From Bacteroidota bacterium (GTDB taxonomy: Bacteria; Bacteroidota; Bacteroidia; AKYH767-A; 2013-40CM-41-45): a stretch of DNA of 64,000 nucleotides. A model generated the notes under the pieces. That model made no database searches. It saw only the letters and a list, made by a program, of their open reading frames with translations, and was not told where the DNA came from. Positions within the stretch are counted from its first letter, which is position 1. Each line of letters opens with the position of its first letter. Positions 25,990 through 34,431 of this stretch are shown in pieces. Where the stretch lies: NCBI GenBank assembly GCA_016720655.1, contig JADKKE010000033.1, forward strand, positions 1 through 64,000, given 5' to 3'. The position numbers and the translations under genes are program-made.

Positions 25990-27930
25990 TTACTTTATTC
26001 GTTTCAAGTTCACCTCCCGAACCGGGTTCACGATAAGTGGTACCTTTTCAATTGTCACAGAGCTGGTATCAAGTCCGAACGCCCGCTCTTCCGATAAGGA
26101 GATTTTTTTGAAGAAGAAAAATACATCCAGAATAATTTTTTCGTTAAACGGAAGTTCATTTTCAAAGGAAAGGAATTTTTCCATGACCACAAACCGGAAG
26201 TCGCCGATCAGATTTTTTCTGCCAAGAGATTCGTAGCGCGAAGTAATATCCACTTCAAAATTGCGAACCATGTCTTCCACTACTTTGCGAAACATTAGAT
26301 TGATGCGTGGCTCCACCCGGAATCCTAATCGGAAATCTATGCGAATAATATTCCCGCGGATGTGTTCCGTCACTCTGTACTCCATGGTATACGGTTCATC
26401 CATTACATCGACGTGTACAAACCAGTACATGTCCGCCCGCTTCGGTTGCTTCTGCAAGATGGAATAGATCACCTTCGCTTCTATTTCATCGCGCATATTT
26501 GCACTTGTGAGATAGACAAGGTGAGTGGCATATTTGGGAATGGAAAAATCATGACTTAAATCTCTGAGCAGATTGAGATACTCTTTCAGTTTCACAAATT
26601 CAACAAAACGGTTTCGGATTTTTCGCGCTTCATACCACGTCCACATCAATGCGATCAGCGTGGAGGCGATGAGTAGCGTGAGCCAACCGCCATGTGGAAA
26701 TTTATCGAGGTTCGCTACCAGGAAGGAAAGTTCAACGGTTAGGAATAACACCAGCATGAGTCCGATGAGAATGGGCGACACGCGACGCATGTACAGGTAG
26801 TATGACAAGAGGGATGTCGTACTCAACATGGTAATGATGATCGCCAGACCATAGGCAGCTTCCATGCCTGAGGATTCACGAAAGAAAAGCACAACTCCGA
26901 TACAGCCCGCCATCAGCAACCAATTCACTGCCGGCACATACAACTGTCCGCGCAAATCAGTAGGATAAACAATCCTGGCTTTGGGCCAGAAATTAAGGCG
27001 GATGGCTTCGTTGATCAGGGTGAAGGATCCGCTGATGAGTGCCTGACTTGCGACAACAGCTGCTGCGGTTGCAATCACAATTCCGGGAATCAAAAACCAA
27101 TCCGGCATCATTTCATAAAAAGGATTCATGTCTTTTAACATAGAATCCTGGCGTTGCATCAGCCATGCACCCTGGCCAACATAGTTCAACACAAGAGCAG
27201 TTTTTACAAAACCCCATGTAATGCGAATGTTCTTACGTCCACAATGTCCAAGATCGCTGTAAAGCGCTTCAGCTCCTGTTGTACAAAGGAAGACAGCTCC
27301 CAAAAGCCAGAAACCTCCATGCACCTGTGTGATCAGATGGATTGCATAATACGGATTGAGCGCCTTCAGAACAGAGGGATATTCCAGCATCTCAATAAAT
27401 CCGAGAGTTCCAATCATTGAAAACCAAACCATCATTATAGGGCCAAAAAATTGCCCGACAAATTTTGTTCCGAATTGTTGAATGATGAACAATGCTGTAA
27501 TAATTCCGATGACAATCGGGACTGTCGGAATATTTTCATTGTAGACACGTAAACCTTCGATTGCAGAAGCGACAGAAATTGGAGGAGTAATTATTCCATC
27601 GGCAAGCAAGGCGGAACCACCGATAATTGCAGGCCATATCAACCATTTTGTCTTTGTTCTTCGCACCAGGGCATAGAGTGAAAAAATTCCTCCTTCACCT
27701 TTATTATCTGCACGGAGAGTTAGAATAACATATTTGAAAGTTGTTTGTAATGTGAGTGTCCAAAAAATACAAGATATTCCACCAAGGACCACGTCAGCGC
27801 TTATCGGTTGCTTACCAACAATCGCTTTCATTACATAAAGCGGAGACGTACCAATGTCTCCATAAATAATTCCTAAAGTAACCAGCAGTCCGGCTGCCGT
27901 AACGGTATTTACTGTCGAGTGCTTGCTCAA
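25990..27930 (-). CDS. kup: Kup-type potassium uptake permease
   Basis: 646 aa, the usual length. Inner-membrane K+/H+ symporter. The signature 'GDIGTSPLYVMK' is at residues 24-35, followed by 12 hydrophobic segments to about residue 430 ('GGIFSLYALVRR', 'LLADGIITPPISVASAIEGL', 'TTGAEALYSDLGHCG') and a cytoplasmic C-terminal domain of about 200 aa. Start is TTG 27930; no ATG lies closer. Divergent from mnmG; the 156-bp gap holds a parS-like site. Confidence 0.93.
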   Translation of the reverse strand: MSKHSTVNTVTAAGLLVTLGIIYGDIGTSPLYVMKAIVGKQPISADVVLGGISCIFWTLTLQTTFKYVILTLRADNKGEGGIFSLYALVRRTKTKWLIWPAIIGGSALLADGIITPPISVASAIEGLRVYNENIPTVPIVIGIITALFIIQQFGTKFVGQFFGPIMMVWFSMIGTLGFIEMLEYPSVLKALNPYYAIHLITQVHGGFWLLGAVFLCTTGAEALYSDLGHCGRKNIRITWGFVKTALVLNYVGQGAWLMQRQDSMLKDMNPFYEMMPDWFLIPGIVIATAAAVVASQALISGSFTLINEAIRLNFWPKARIVYPTDLRGQLYVPAVNWLLMAGCIGVVLFFRESSGMEAAYGLAIIITMLSTTSLLSYYLYMRRVSPILIGLMLVLFLTVELSFLVANLDKFPHGGWLTLLIASTLIALMWTWYEARKIRNRFVEFVKLKEYLNLLRDLSHDFSIPKYATHLVYLTSANMRDEIEAKVIYSILQKQPKRADMYWFVHVDVMDEPYTMEYRVTEHIRGNIIRIDFRLGFRVEPRINLMFRKVVEDMVRNFEVDITSRYESLGRKNLIGDFRFVVMEKFLSFENELPFNEKIILDVFFFFKKISLSEERAFGLDTSSVTIEKVPLIVNPVREVNLKRIK

Positions 27931-27981
27931 ACTAACAAAACTAAGAGAGTGGCAAAAGTATGAATTCCCAATACTTCCTTT

Positions 27982-27997
27982 TGATTCACGTGAAACA
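27982..27997. promoter_or_regulatory. parS-like site (one mismatch)
   Basis: TGATTCACGTGAAACA differs from the ParB-binding consensus TGTTTCACGTGAAACA only at position 3. It lies between kup and mnmG, 1.98 kb from the perfect site after mnmG. Confidence 0.6.
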
Positions 27998-28086
27998 TTT
28001 TTATCAGAATTATTCTAGCGTATTAAGTCATTAGTGGTTCCCTAATAGTTTCATTTTATATTGATTAATTTTGCACCCTTAATTTT

Positions 28087-29961
28087 ATGCAAGATCATTA
28101 CGATGTAATTGTTGTTGGAGCCGGACATGCCGGTTGCGAAGCTGCGGCTGCGGCTGCGAATATGGGATCACGCGTATTGCTGATCACTATGAATATGCAG
28201 ACAATTGCCCAGATGTCCTGTAACCCTGCCATGGGCGGAATTGCTAAGGGGCAGATTGTCAGGGAGATAGATGCCATTGGTGGGTATTCTGGAATTGTTT
28301 CAGACAAGTCCATGATCCAATTTCGCATGTTGAACCGTTCTAAAGGTCCGGCGATGTGGAGCCCACGAACCCAAAATGACAGGATGGTCTTCGCTTTGGA
28401 GTGGAGGCAAATGCTGGAAGATACACCAAACGTTGACTTTTGGCAAGACATGGTCAATGGGTTAATCGTTGAAAATCAGAATGTTATTGGTGTTCGGACT
28501 GGCATGGGAATAGAATTCGGTGCTCGATCTGTAGTGCTGACAAATGGAACTTTTTTAAATGGGCTGATCCATATTGGTGAAAAACAATTTGGTGGAGGAA
28601 GAACGGGGGAAAAAGCTGCAACAGGGATTACCGAACAATTGTTGTCCCTGGGATTTCAATCCGGCAGAATGAAAACGGGAACACCTCCACGAATTGATGG
28701 AAGGTCTCTCGACTACACAAAAATGGAAGAACAAGCAGGCGATGAAAAACCTGGTCGATTCTCTTATTTGAATACGCCGCTCCCTGAAAAACAAAGATGT
28801 TGTTGGATCACTTATACCAATGATGTTGTACACGACATTTTAAAAGAGGGTTTTGAAAAATCCCCAATGTTTGCCGGGAGAATACAAGGATTAGGCCCGA
28901 GGTACTGTCCCTCTATTGAAGATAAAATTAATCGTTTTGCGGAGAAAGATCGTCATCAACTGTTTGTAGAGCCTGAAGGCTGGAATACTGTTGAAATCTA
29001 TCTGAATGGCTTTAGTACATCTCTGCCGGAAGATGTTCAATACCGTGCATTGCGTCAAATTCCTGGATTTGAAAAGGCAAAAATGTTTCGTCCGGGTTAT
29101 GCGATAGAATACGATTACTTTCCTCCGCAACAGCTCGATTTAACCTTAGAAACAAAATTAATCGAGAACCTGTATTTTGCAGGTCAAATCAACGGTACTA
29201 CCGGCTACGAAGAGGCGGCTTGTCAGGGTTTGATGGCCGGAATTAATGCGCATCTAAAGATTAACGAAAAAGATCCATTCGTACTAAAACGTTCTGAGGC
29301 ATACATTGGTGTATTGATTGATGACCTGGTTACAAAGGGTACGGATGAGCCTTATCGCATGTTTACATCCAGGGCTGAATTTCGAACGTTGCTTCGGCAA
29401 GACAATGCCGACATTCGTCTTACTCCGGCAAGTCACAGGTTAGGTCTGGCATCCGATGAAAGAATGGCCTTGGTTGAAAGAAAGGTTAATGAAACGAACC
29501 AATTGATTTCATTCATCAAGGATTTGTCTGTACATCCCGATGTAATTAATCCGATTCTCGCCGATCTGGGCACCGATTTGGTACGGCAAAAAGTGAAATT
29601 GAATGGCATCCTGCTTCGTCCACAAGTGAACATCCAGGATCTGGTAGCTAATGTAGAAGATTTGGCAGCCTTCACTGAAAAAATTGATCTTGATATCAGA
29701 GAGCATGTTGTCGAACAAGCTGAAATTTTAATGAAATACGAAGGTTATATTGAAAAAGAATTCGACATTGTGAATAAATTTGAGCGATTAGAAGAGGTTT
29801 ACCTGAAGGAAGATTTTGATTATCACAATTTATCTTCCCTTTCCATGGAGGCACGTCAAAAGCTCAGTAAAATAAAACCACGAACTTTAGGTCAGGCTTC
29901 AAGAATCAGTGGGGTATCTCCTTCCGATATTTCAGTCTTGATGGTATTCCTTGGGCGCTAA
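28087..29961 (+). CDS. mnmG: tRNA uridine-5-carboxymethylaminomethyl modification enzyme (GidA/MnmG)
   Basis: 624 aa, the normal length. With MnmE it forms cmnm5U at the wobble position of certain tRNAs, using FAD. The FAD-binding motif 'VIVVGAGHAGCEAA' is at residues 8-20; family motifs 'TLETKLIENLYFAGQINGTTGYEEAACQGLMAGINA' and 'VLIDDLVTKGTDEPYRMFTSRAEFRTLLRQDNADIRL' are intact, and the C-terminal helical domain ends with 'RISGVSPSDISVLMVFLGR'. A TAATTTTG box 13 bases before the ATG resembles a -7 element. mnmG often lies near oriC in bacteria; here it is flanked by parS sites. Confidence 0.97.
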   Translation: MQDHYDVIVVGAGHAGCEAAAAAANMGSRVLLITMNMQTIAQMSCNPAMGGIAKGQIVREIDAIGGYSGIVSDKSMIQFRMLNRSKGPAMWSPRTQNDRMVFALEWRQMLEDTPNVDFWQDMVNGLIVENQNVIGVRTGMGIEFGARSVVLTNGTFLNGLIHIGEKQFGGGRTGEKAATGITEQLLSLGFQSGRMKTGTPPRIDGRSLDYTKMEEQAGDEKPGRFSYLNTPLPEKQRCCWITYTNDVVHDILKEGFEKSPMFAGRIQGLGPRYCPSIEDKINRFAEKDRHQLFVEPEGWNTVEIYLNGFSTSLPEDVQYRALRQIPGFEKAKMFRPGYAIEYDYFPPQQLDLTLETKLIENLYFAGQINGTTGYEEAACQGLMAGINAHLKINEKDPFVLKRSEAYIGVLIDDLVTKGTDEPYRMFTSRAEFRTLLRQDNADIRLTPASHRLGLASDERMALVERKVNETNQLISFIKDLSVHPDVINPILADLGTDLVRQKVKLNGILLRPQVNIQDLVANVEDLAAFTEKIDLDIREHVVEQAEILMKYEGYIEKEFDIVNKFERLEEVYLKEDFDYHNLSSLSMEARQKLSKIKPRTLGQASRISGVSPSDISVLMVFLGR

Positions 29962-29977
29962 TGTTTCACGTGAAACA
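29962..29977. promoter_or_regulatory. parS: parS centromere site (perfect 16-bp match)
   Basis: TGTTTCACGTGAAACA, identical to the bacterial ParB-binding consensus, and palindromic over 18 bases with its flanks. It overlaps nothing and starts one base after the mnmG stop codon. ParB loads here as a sliding clamp to drive origin segregation and SMC loading. Confidence 0.88.
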
Positions 29978-29991
29978 TTCATCCGAAAATT

Positions 29992-30879
29992 ATGGAAATA
30001 TTAAATGAATGTCCTGTTTGCAAAGCTCAAACATTTGAGAATTTTATAAAATGCAAGGATTTCACAGTTAGTCAGGAGCTTTTTCAGATTGTTAATTGTA
30101 CCACCTGTGGCTTCAAGTTCACAAATCCCAGACCAGGACCCATTGAAATTGGAAAGTATTATGAAAGCTCAGATTATATTAGTCATTCCAATTCTTCAAA
30201 AGGGATAATCAATAAAATTTACCAGGTCGTTCGGAAAAGAGCAATTAATGGCAAAATACACCTTATAAATTCCGAAGTTGGCAAATCTGAAAAGAGCATA
30301 CTCGATATCGGGTGTGGCACAGGTGAATTCCTTGCGGCATGCAAAAGCCAGGGTTGGAAAACCAAAGGAATAGAACCAAATGATTCTGCGAGATCTCAGG
30401 GAATTAATAACTTCGGTCTGGATGTCGAGAAGGAAGAGGTTCTGGCCAGTCTAACAGAGCGTTTTGAGATCATTTCAATGTGGCATGTCCTTGAACATGT
30501 CCATCTGTTACGAACACGTGTAAAGCAGCTGTATTCACTTTTGAATGATAGAGGCAAAGCAATTATTGCAGTTCCAAATTATACATCAGCAGATGCTGAG
30601 ATGTATAAGGAGCATTGGGCAGCTTACGATGTTCCACGACATCTGTATCACTTTTCACCTGACCTAATAAAACGACTGTTTAAAGAAGAGGGATTGACAC
30701 ATATTAAATCATTACCAATGGTATACGATTCGTTTTACGTGTCCATGCTCAGTGAAAAATACAAATCCGGGAGCAACAACTTTTTCAGTGCCTTCCGCAA
30801 CGGCTTTATGTCTAACCAAAAAGCAGGAAATAATCCAGAACGATACTCCAGTGTGATTTACATTTTTCAAAAAGATTAA
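29992..30879 (+). CDS. Class I SAM methyltransferase with N-terminal zinc-ribbon-like knuckles
   Basis: 295 aa. N-terminus has two CxxC pairs (C7-x2-C10 and C36-x2-C39) that probably bind zinc, followed by 'FTNPRP'. The SAM-binding core is 'SILDIGCGTGEFLAACKSQGW' (about 102-122), then 'GIEPNDSAR' and 'FEIISMWHVLEHVHLLRTRVKQLYSLLNDRGKAIIAVPN', typical of methyltransferase type 12 proteins, which act on sugars, lipids or small molecules. Immediately downstream of mnmG and parS; convergent with the receiver-kinase gene (7-bp gap). Substrate not indicated. Confidence 0.85.
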   Translation: MEILNECPVCKAQTFENFIKCKDFTVSQELFQIVNCTTCGFKFTNPRPGPIEIGKYYESSDYISHSNSSKGIINKIYQVVRKRAINGKIHLINSEVGKSEKSILDIGCGTGEFLAACKSQGWKTKGIEPNDSARSQGINNFGLDVEKEEVLASLTERFEIISMWHVLEHVHLLRTRVKQLYSLLNDRGKAIIAVPNYTSADAEMYKEHWAAYDVPRHLYHFSPDLIKRLFKEEGLTHIKSLPMVYDSFYVSMLSEKYKSGSNNFFSAFRNGFMSNQKAGNNPERYSSVIYIFQKD

Positions 30880-30886
30880 ATCAATC

Positions 30887-32026
30887 CTATTTTCTCCACG
30901 TAAATGAAAAAGTAGACCCTTCTCCAAATTGAGATGCAACAGTAACTTTTCCATCCTGTTGTTCAACAATCTTCTTCACGATCGTTAACCCTATTCCGGT
31001 GCTTTCACACTTATCCTTCGACTGAAGCGTTTGAAAAATACCGAAGATCTTCTCCTGATGTTCTGGCTTAATACCATTGCCATTATCTGTTACAGAAAAT
31101 TCATAGTGATCATTCAGTTCATTAAATTCAATTTTTACTACACCTTGCTCTTTTGAATTGTATTTGATACTGTTTGAAATTAAATTCTGAAAAACTTCGT
31201 GAAGTTTAATTTTTTCTGCGTAAATGATTGGTAATGAGTCTGATATGTCGAATCGGAAATTTTCAGGTGGTGAGAGCAAGTCTATTATACTGTTTATCAA
31301 GTCTTTCAGATTAACTTGTTCCCTTTCGGTTTTTGTATTTCCCATCCTCGAGTAATGAAGGATACCATCGATTAACTGTTGCATTCTACTAGTGCGGCTT
31401 TTCATCATTGTCAACAGCTCAACAACTTCCTTCTTGGGATTAGCGCCCAATTCATCTTCAAGAAATGAAGCAAGGCTGGCAAGCCCGCGAAGAGGAGCTT
31501 TTAAATCATGAGAAACGATGTAAACAAATTCATCCAATTGTTTATTTGTAGATACCAGTTTTTCATTGAACTCTTTTAACTCCAGTCGTTGACGATACAA
31601 TTTTTCAAAAACACAAACTTTTGCTTTAACAACATTTACATCCAAAGGTTTGTGAAGAAAATCCACAGCACCTTCCTGGTAACCTTGCATTGCAAATTTT
31701 TCATCTTTACTAATTGCAGTCACAAAAATGATTGAGATATCCCGTGTTCGCGAATTTTCAGCAAGCAAACGTGCCACTTCAAAACCATCCATCTCCGGCA
31801 TTTGCACATCCAGAAGAATCAAAGCAATATCTGTTTCCAAGGCAATTCGTAAGGCTTCATTTCCACTTAAGGCTTTATAGATATTTCGATTATCGTTCTC
31901 TAGTATACTTTCCAATGAAAGTAAATTCTCCGGTCTGTCGTCAACAATAAGAATGTTAACGATATCCTGCTTGGTGGATGTTTCTGAAATATCGCTCGTC
32001 AAATTTTGTAAAGTAGATGTCTGCAT
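30887..32026 (-). CDS. Receiver-histidine kinase (REC-HisKA-HATPase)
   Basis: 379 aa, cytoplasmic. Residues about 22-145 are a receiver with acidic pair D29/D30, phosphoacceptor D73 ('LILLDVQMPEMDGF') and 'HKPLD' lysine. A short coiled linker precedes the HisKA box 'FVYIVSHDLKAPLRGL' (H173). The HATPase has N box 'NLISNSIKYN', G1 'VTDNGNGI' and G2 'STGIGLTIVKKIVEQ'. It can receive phosphoryl groups from the upstream hybrid kinase and relay further. Last gene of a cluster with cheR and the hybrid kinase. Confidence 0.88.
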   Translation of the reverse strand: MQTSTLQNLTSDISETSTKQDIVNILIVDDRPENLLSLESILENDNRNIYKALSGNEALRIALETDIALILLDVQMPEMDGFEVARLLAENSRTRDISIIFVTAISKDEKFAMQGYQEGAVDFLHKPLDVNVVKAKVCVFEKLYRQRLELKEFNEKLVSTNKQLDEFVYIVSHDLKAPLRGLASLASFLEDELGANPKKEVVELLTMMKSRTSRMQQLIDGILHYSRMGNTKTEREQVNLKDLINSIIDLLSPPENFRFDISDSLPIIYAEKIKLHEVFQNLISNSIKYNSKEQGVVKIEFNELNDHYEFSVTDNGNGIKPEHQEKIFGIFQTLQSKDKCESTGIGLTIVKKIVEQQDGKVTVASQFGEGSTFSFTWRK

Positions 32027-32114
32027 TCGGCTCGTGCTTGTATTAATTCGTATTAAATATCAAATTACAATTTAGTTCAATTCATGAAGTCAGGAGATTA
32101 ATTTCTACGGATTC

Positions 32115-32972
32115 TTACAGTTTTTTATCTATAAACTGAACCTTTCTGTAGATCTTTTCTTCCCTATCAATGAACGCGAAATTATTTCGCTGTCCATTAA
32201 ATAATAGATTTTCTTTATTACCAATGGCCAAATAGCCAAGATTATTCAAGCTGTTTTTAAATAAATCCACAACGCGAGTTTGAAGATTCCGATTGAAATA
32301 AATTAAAACATTACGGCACAAAATCAGATGGAATTCATTAAAGCTATGATCCGTGGCAAGATTGTGCTGAAAAAAAGTAATGTTCTTTTTGAGATACGCA
32401 TTCAATTTTACTCCATTATCCTGGGCTTCATAATACATCGAAAAATCTTTTCGACCTCCGCTTACTCTGTAATTTTTAGTGTAATTCTTTATTTGTTCGA
32501 AAGAGTAAATTCCTCGCTCTGCCGCCTTGAGGCAGGTTTCATTCATGTCCGTTGCGTAAATTTTTGTTTTGTGAAGCAATTCAAATTCATCCAATAAAAT
32601 TGCTAGCGAATAAACTTCTTCCCCGGTCGAACAACCTGCATGCCAAATTTTAATAGAAGGGTAGGTGGAAAGAAATGGCAACACTTTACGGGTAAGTGAA
32701 AGGAAAAATGAAGCGTCCCTAAACATTTCAGTGAAATTAACAGTAAGCGCTTCTGTCATTTTCACATGAAACATTTTATCCGCCATTAATTTATGCATCA
32801 ATTCCGTTGGAGAAGAAAGTTTCTCCCGTGTCATGAACTGACCGATTCTTCTGTCAATCGTCGATCTTGAATACTCCGAAAAATCGTATCCATGTCGATT
32901 CTCGAGGTAATTCCAAACCAGATCAAAAGAATTATTGTCTACCTGCGTATTCATATTTTGTTTTTGAATCAA
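32115..32972 (-). CDS. cheR: CheR-type protein-glutamate methyltransferase
   Basis: 285 aa. N-terminal CheR helical domain ('YSRSTIDRRIGQFMTREKLSSPTELMHKL'), then 'LTVNFTEMFRDASFFLSL', the family motif, and SAM-binding 'IKIWHAGCSTGEEVYSLAILLDE', 'YATDMNETCLKAAERGIYS' and 'FHLILCRNVLIYFNRNLQ'. It normally methylates glutamates on chemoreceptors, but no chemoreceptor or CheB is nearby, so it may modify the helical linker of the upstream sensor kinase (inference). 28 bases from the hybrid kinase stop. Confidence 0.9.
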   Translation of the reverse strand: MIQKQNMNTQVDNNSFDLVWNYLENRHGYDFSEYSRSTIDRRIGQFMTREKLSSPTELMHKLMADKMFHVKMTEALTVNFTEMFRDASFFLSLTRKVLPFLSTYPSIKIWHAGCSTGEEVYSLAILLDEFELLHKTKIYATDMNETCLKAAERGIYSFEQIKNYTKNYRVSGGRKDFSMYYEAQDNGVKLNAYLKKNITFFQHNLATDHSFNEFHLILCRNVLIYFNRNLQTRVVDLFKNSLNNLGYLAIGNKENLLFNGQRNNFAFIDREEKIYRKVQFIDKKL

Positions 32973-33000
32973 TTGATTCCCAACGCAATTTTTTTATTAT

Positions 33001-34431
33001 TTATCCTTTGTATAACCACACGCGCATCAAAGACAACAACTGATCGGTATTCACCGGCTTCGAAATATAATCCGATGCTCCACATTGGATACACTTTTCC
33101 CGATCACCCATCATGGCCTTGGCAGTAAGAGCAATGATTGGAAGATTTTGAATTTTCCGTGTCTTCCTGATTTCCTGCATCGCCTGGTATCCATCCATTT
33201 CCGGCATCATAATATCCATCAATACGATTTCAATTTCAGGATGCTGTTCGAGTTTCAGCAAAGCGTCACGTCCATTAATGGCAGTAATTACATTTAAGTT
33301 TTGTCCTTCCAAAACACTACTCAGGGCATAAATATTTCTCATGTCGTCGTCTACTAACAATACATTGCGCCCTTGCAACAGGTCATTCATCATTGCAGGA
33401 ATCTTAAATCCTGTTTGTTCGACTTTCTGATCTTTTACGGCATGCAGAAAATGTTCCGTCTCCTCAATCAAGCGATCCATCGACTGTCCATTTTTAAGTA
33501 CAATCGCCTCCGACCATCTTTTTAGAATGCGTTCCTGCTCTTCATTGACTTCAGTGCCGGTAAAAATTATCACCGGAGTAGAAGTATGTTCGGGAGTGGA
33601 TTTGATTTTTTCGAGCAAAGCGATCCCTTCATCCTGTCCATTGCCTAAATCGAGGTCCAGAATAATGCAGTCAAATTTCTCCTGTGCCAGCTCTGCATCT
33701 GCCGCCGAAGTCGTGGAGGCCGTTACAATTTTAGTTTGCTTGTTTTTTGACAGCAATAAATTCCTGACAATATCCTGTTGAATTGTTGTGTCTTCAATAA
33801 TTAAAACTTTTCGAATTTCTTTTGCTATCTCTTTGTCAATATCCAGGAAAGCTTTATCCAGATCTTTTTTGTCAAGCGGTTTGCGTAAATATGCAGTTGC
33901 TCCCATTTCCATTCCAAGTTTCTGGCGATCCATAGCCGACATAATATGAATTGGAATATGTTTTATTTTTTCGTTTTCACGAATACGTTTTAACACTGAC
34001 CATCCATCCATGCCGGGTAACTGCATGTCCATAATTATCGCTGTTGGGTTAATCTCTTCGGCAAAACGTAATCCTACATCTCCATGTGTAGCGACAACTG
34101 CTTTGTAGTTTTTCTCATGTGCCATATCCATAAGAATTCTTGCAAAATGAACATCGTCTTCTACAATCAGGAGGATCGGTTCAGAGCCGTCCAGAGAATC
34201 TCTGTCATCCGCTATTACCGGCATTTCCTCTGCGATCGACTTTCTTTTCATTTCTGCATTCCGGGATTCCATTGTATTTGCAACTACATTCGATGCTATT
34301 ACAATTTCATTTTGATTGGGCGCGGGTAATGTAAGGTGTTTGACATCCAGTGGCAGGTACATAGAAAAGGTACTGCCTTTTCCGTGTTCCGAAATCAGTT
34401 GCATTTCACCTCCAAGCATTGCAACAAGCAT
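33001..34431 (-). CDS. C-terminal part of the hybrid sensor kinase: end of HATPase and three receivers
   Basis: The frame begins inside the ATPase domain ('MLVAMLGGEMQLISEHGKGSTFSMYLPLD') and continues with three receiver domains, 'PILLIVEDDVHFARIL...AIIMDMQLPGMDGW', 'KVLIIEDTTIQQDIV...CIILDLDLGNGQDEGI' and 'NVLLVDDDMRNIYAL...IVLMDIMMPEMDGY', each with acidic pair and phosphoacceptor Asp. It is the continuation of the 34395-36761 reading frame; adding one C to the CCCC run at 34460-34463 would give the expected 'RKFGGTGLGLSISKML'. The third receiver has the usual last position for phosphorelay output. Confidence 0.85.
   Translation of the reverse strand: MLVAMLGGEMQLISEHGKGSTFSMYLPLDVKHLTLPAPNQNEIVIASNVVANTMESRNAEMKRKSIAEEMPVIADDRDSLDGSEPILLIVEDDVHFARILMDMAHEKNYKAVVATHGDVGLRFAEEINPTAIIMDMQLPGMDGWSVLKRIRENEKIKHIPIHIMSAMDRQKLGMEMGATAYLRKPLDKKDLDKAFLDIDKEIAKEIRKVLIIEDTTIQQDIVRNLLLSKNKQTKIVTASTTSAADAELAQEKFDCIILDLDLGNGQDEGIALLEKIKSTPEHTSTPVIIFTGTEVNEEQERILKRWSEAIVLKNGQSMDRLIEETEHFLHAVKDQKVEQTGFKIPAMMNDLLQGRNVLLVDDDMRNIYALSSVLEGQNLNVITAINGRDALLKLEQHPEIEIVLMDIMMPEMDGYQAMQEIRKTRKIQNLPIIALTAKAMMGDREKCIQCGASDYISKPVNTDQLLSLMRVWLYKG

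Noticed and set aside
32765..32780. parS-like sequence inside cheR
   Set aside because: At least three mismatches to the consensus and located within coding sequence; likely chance.
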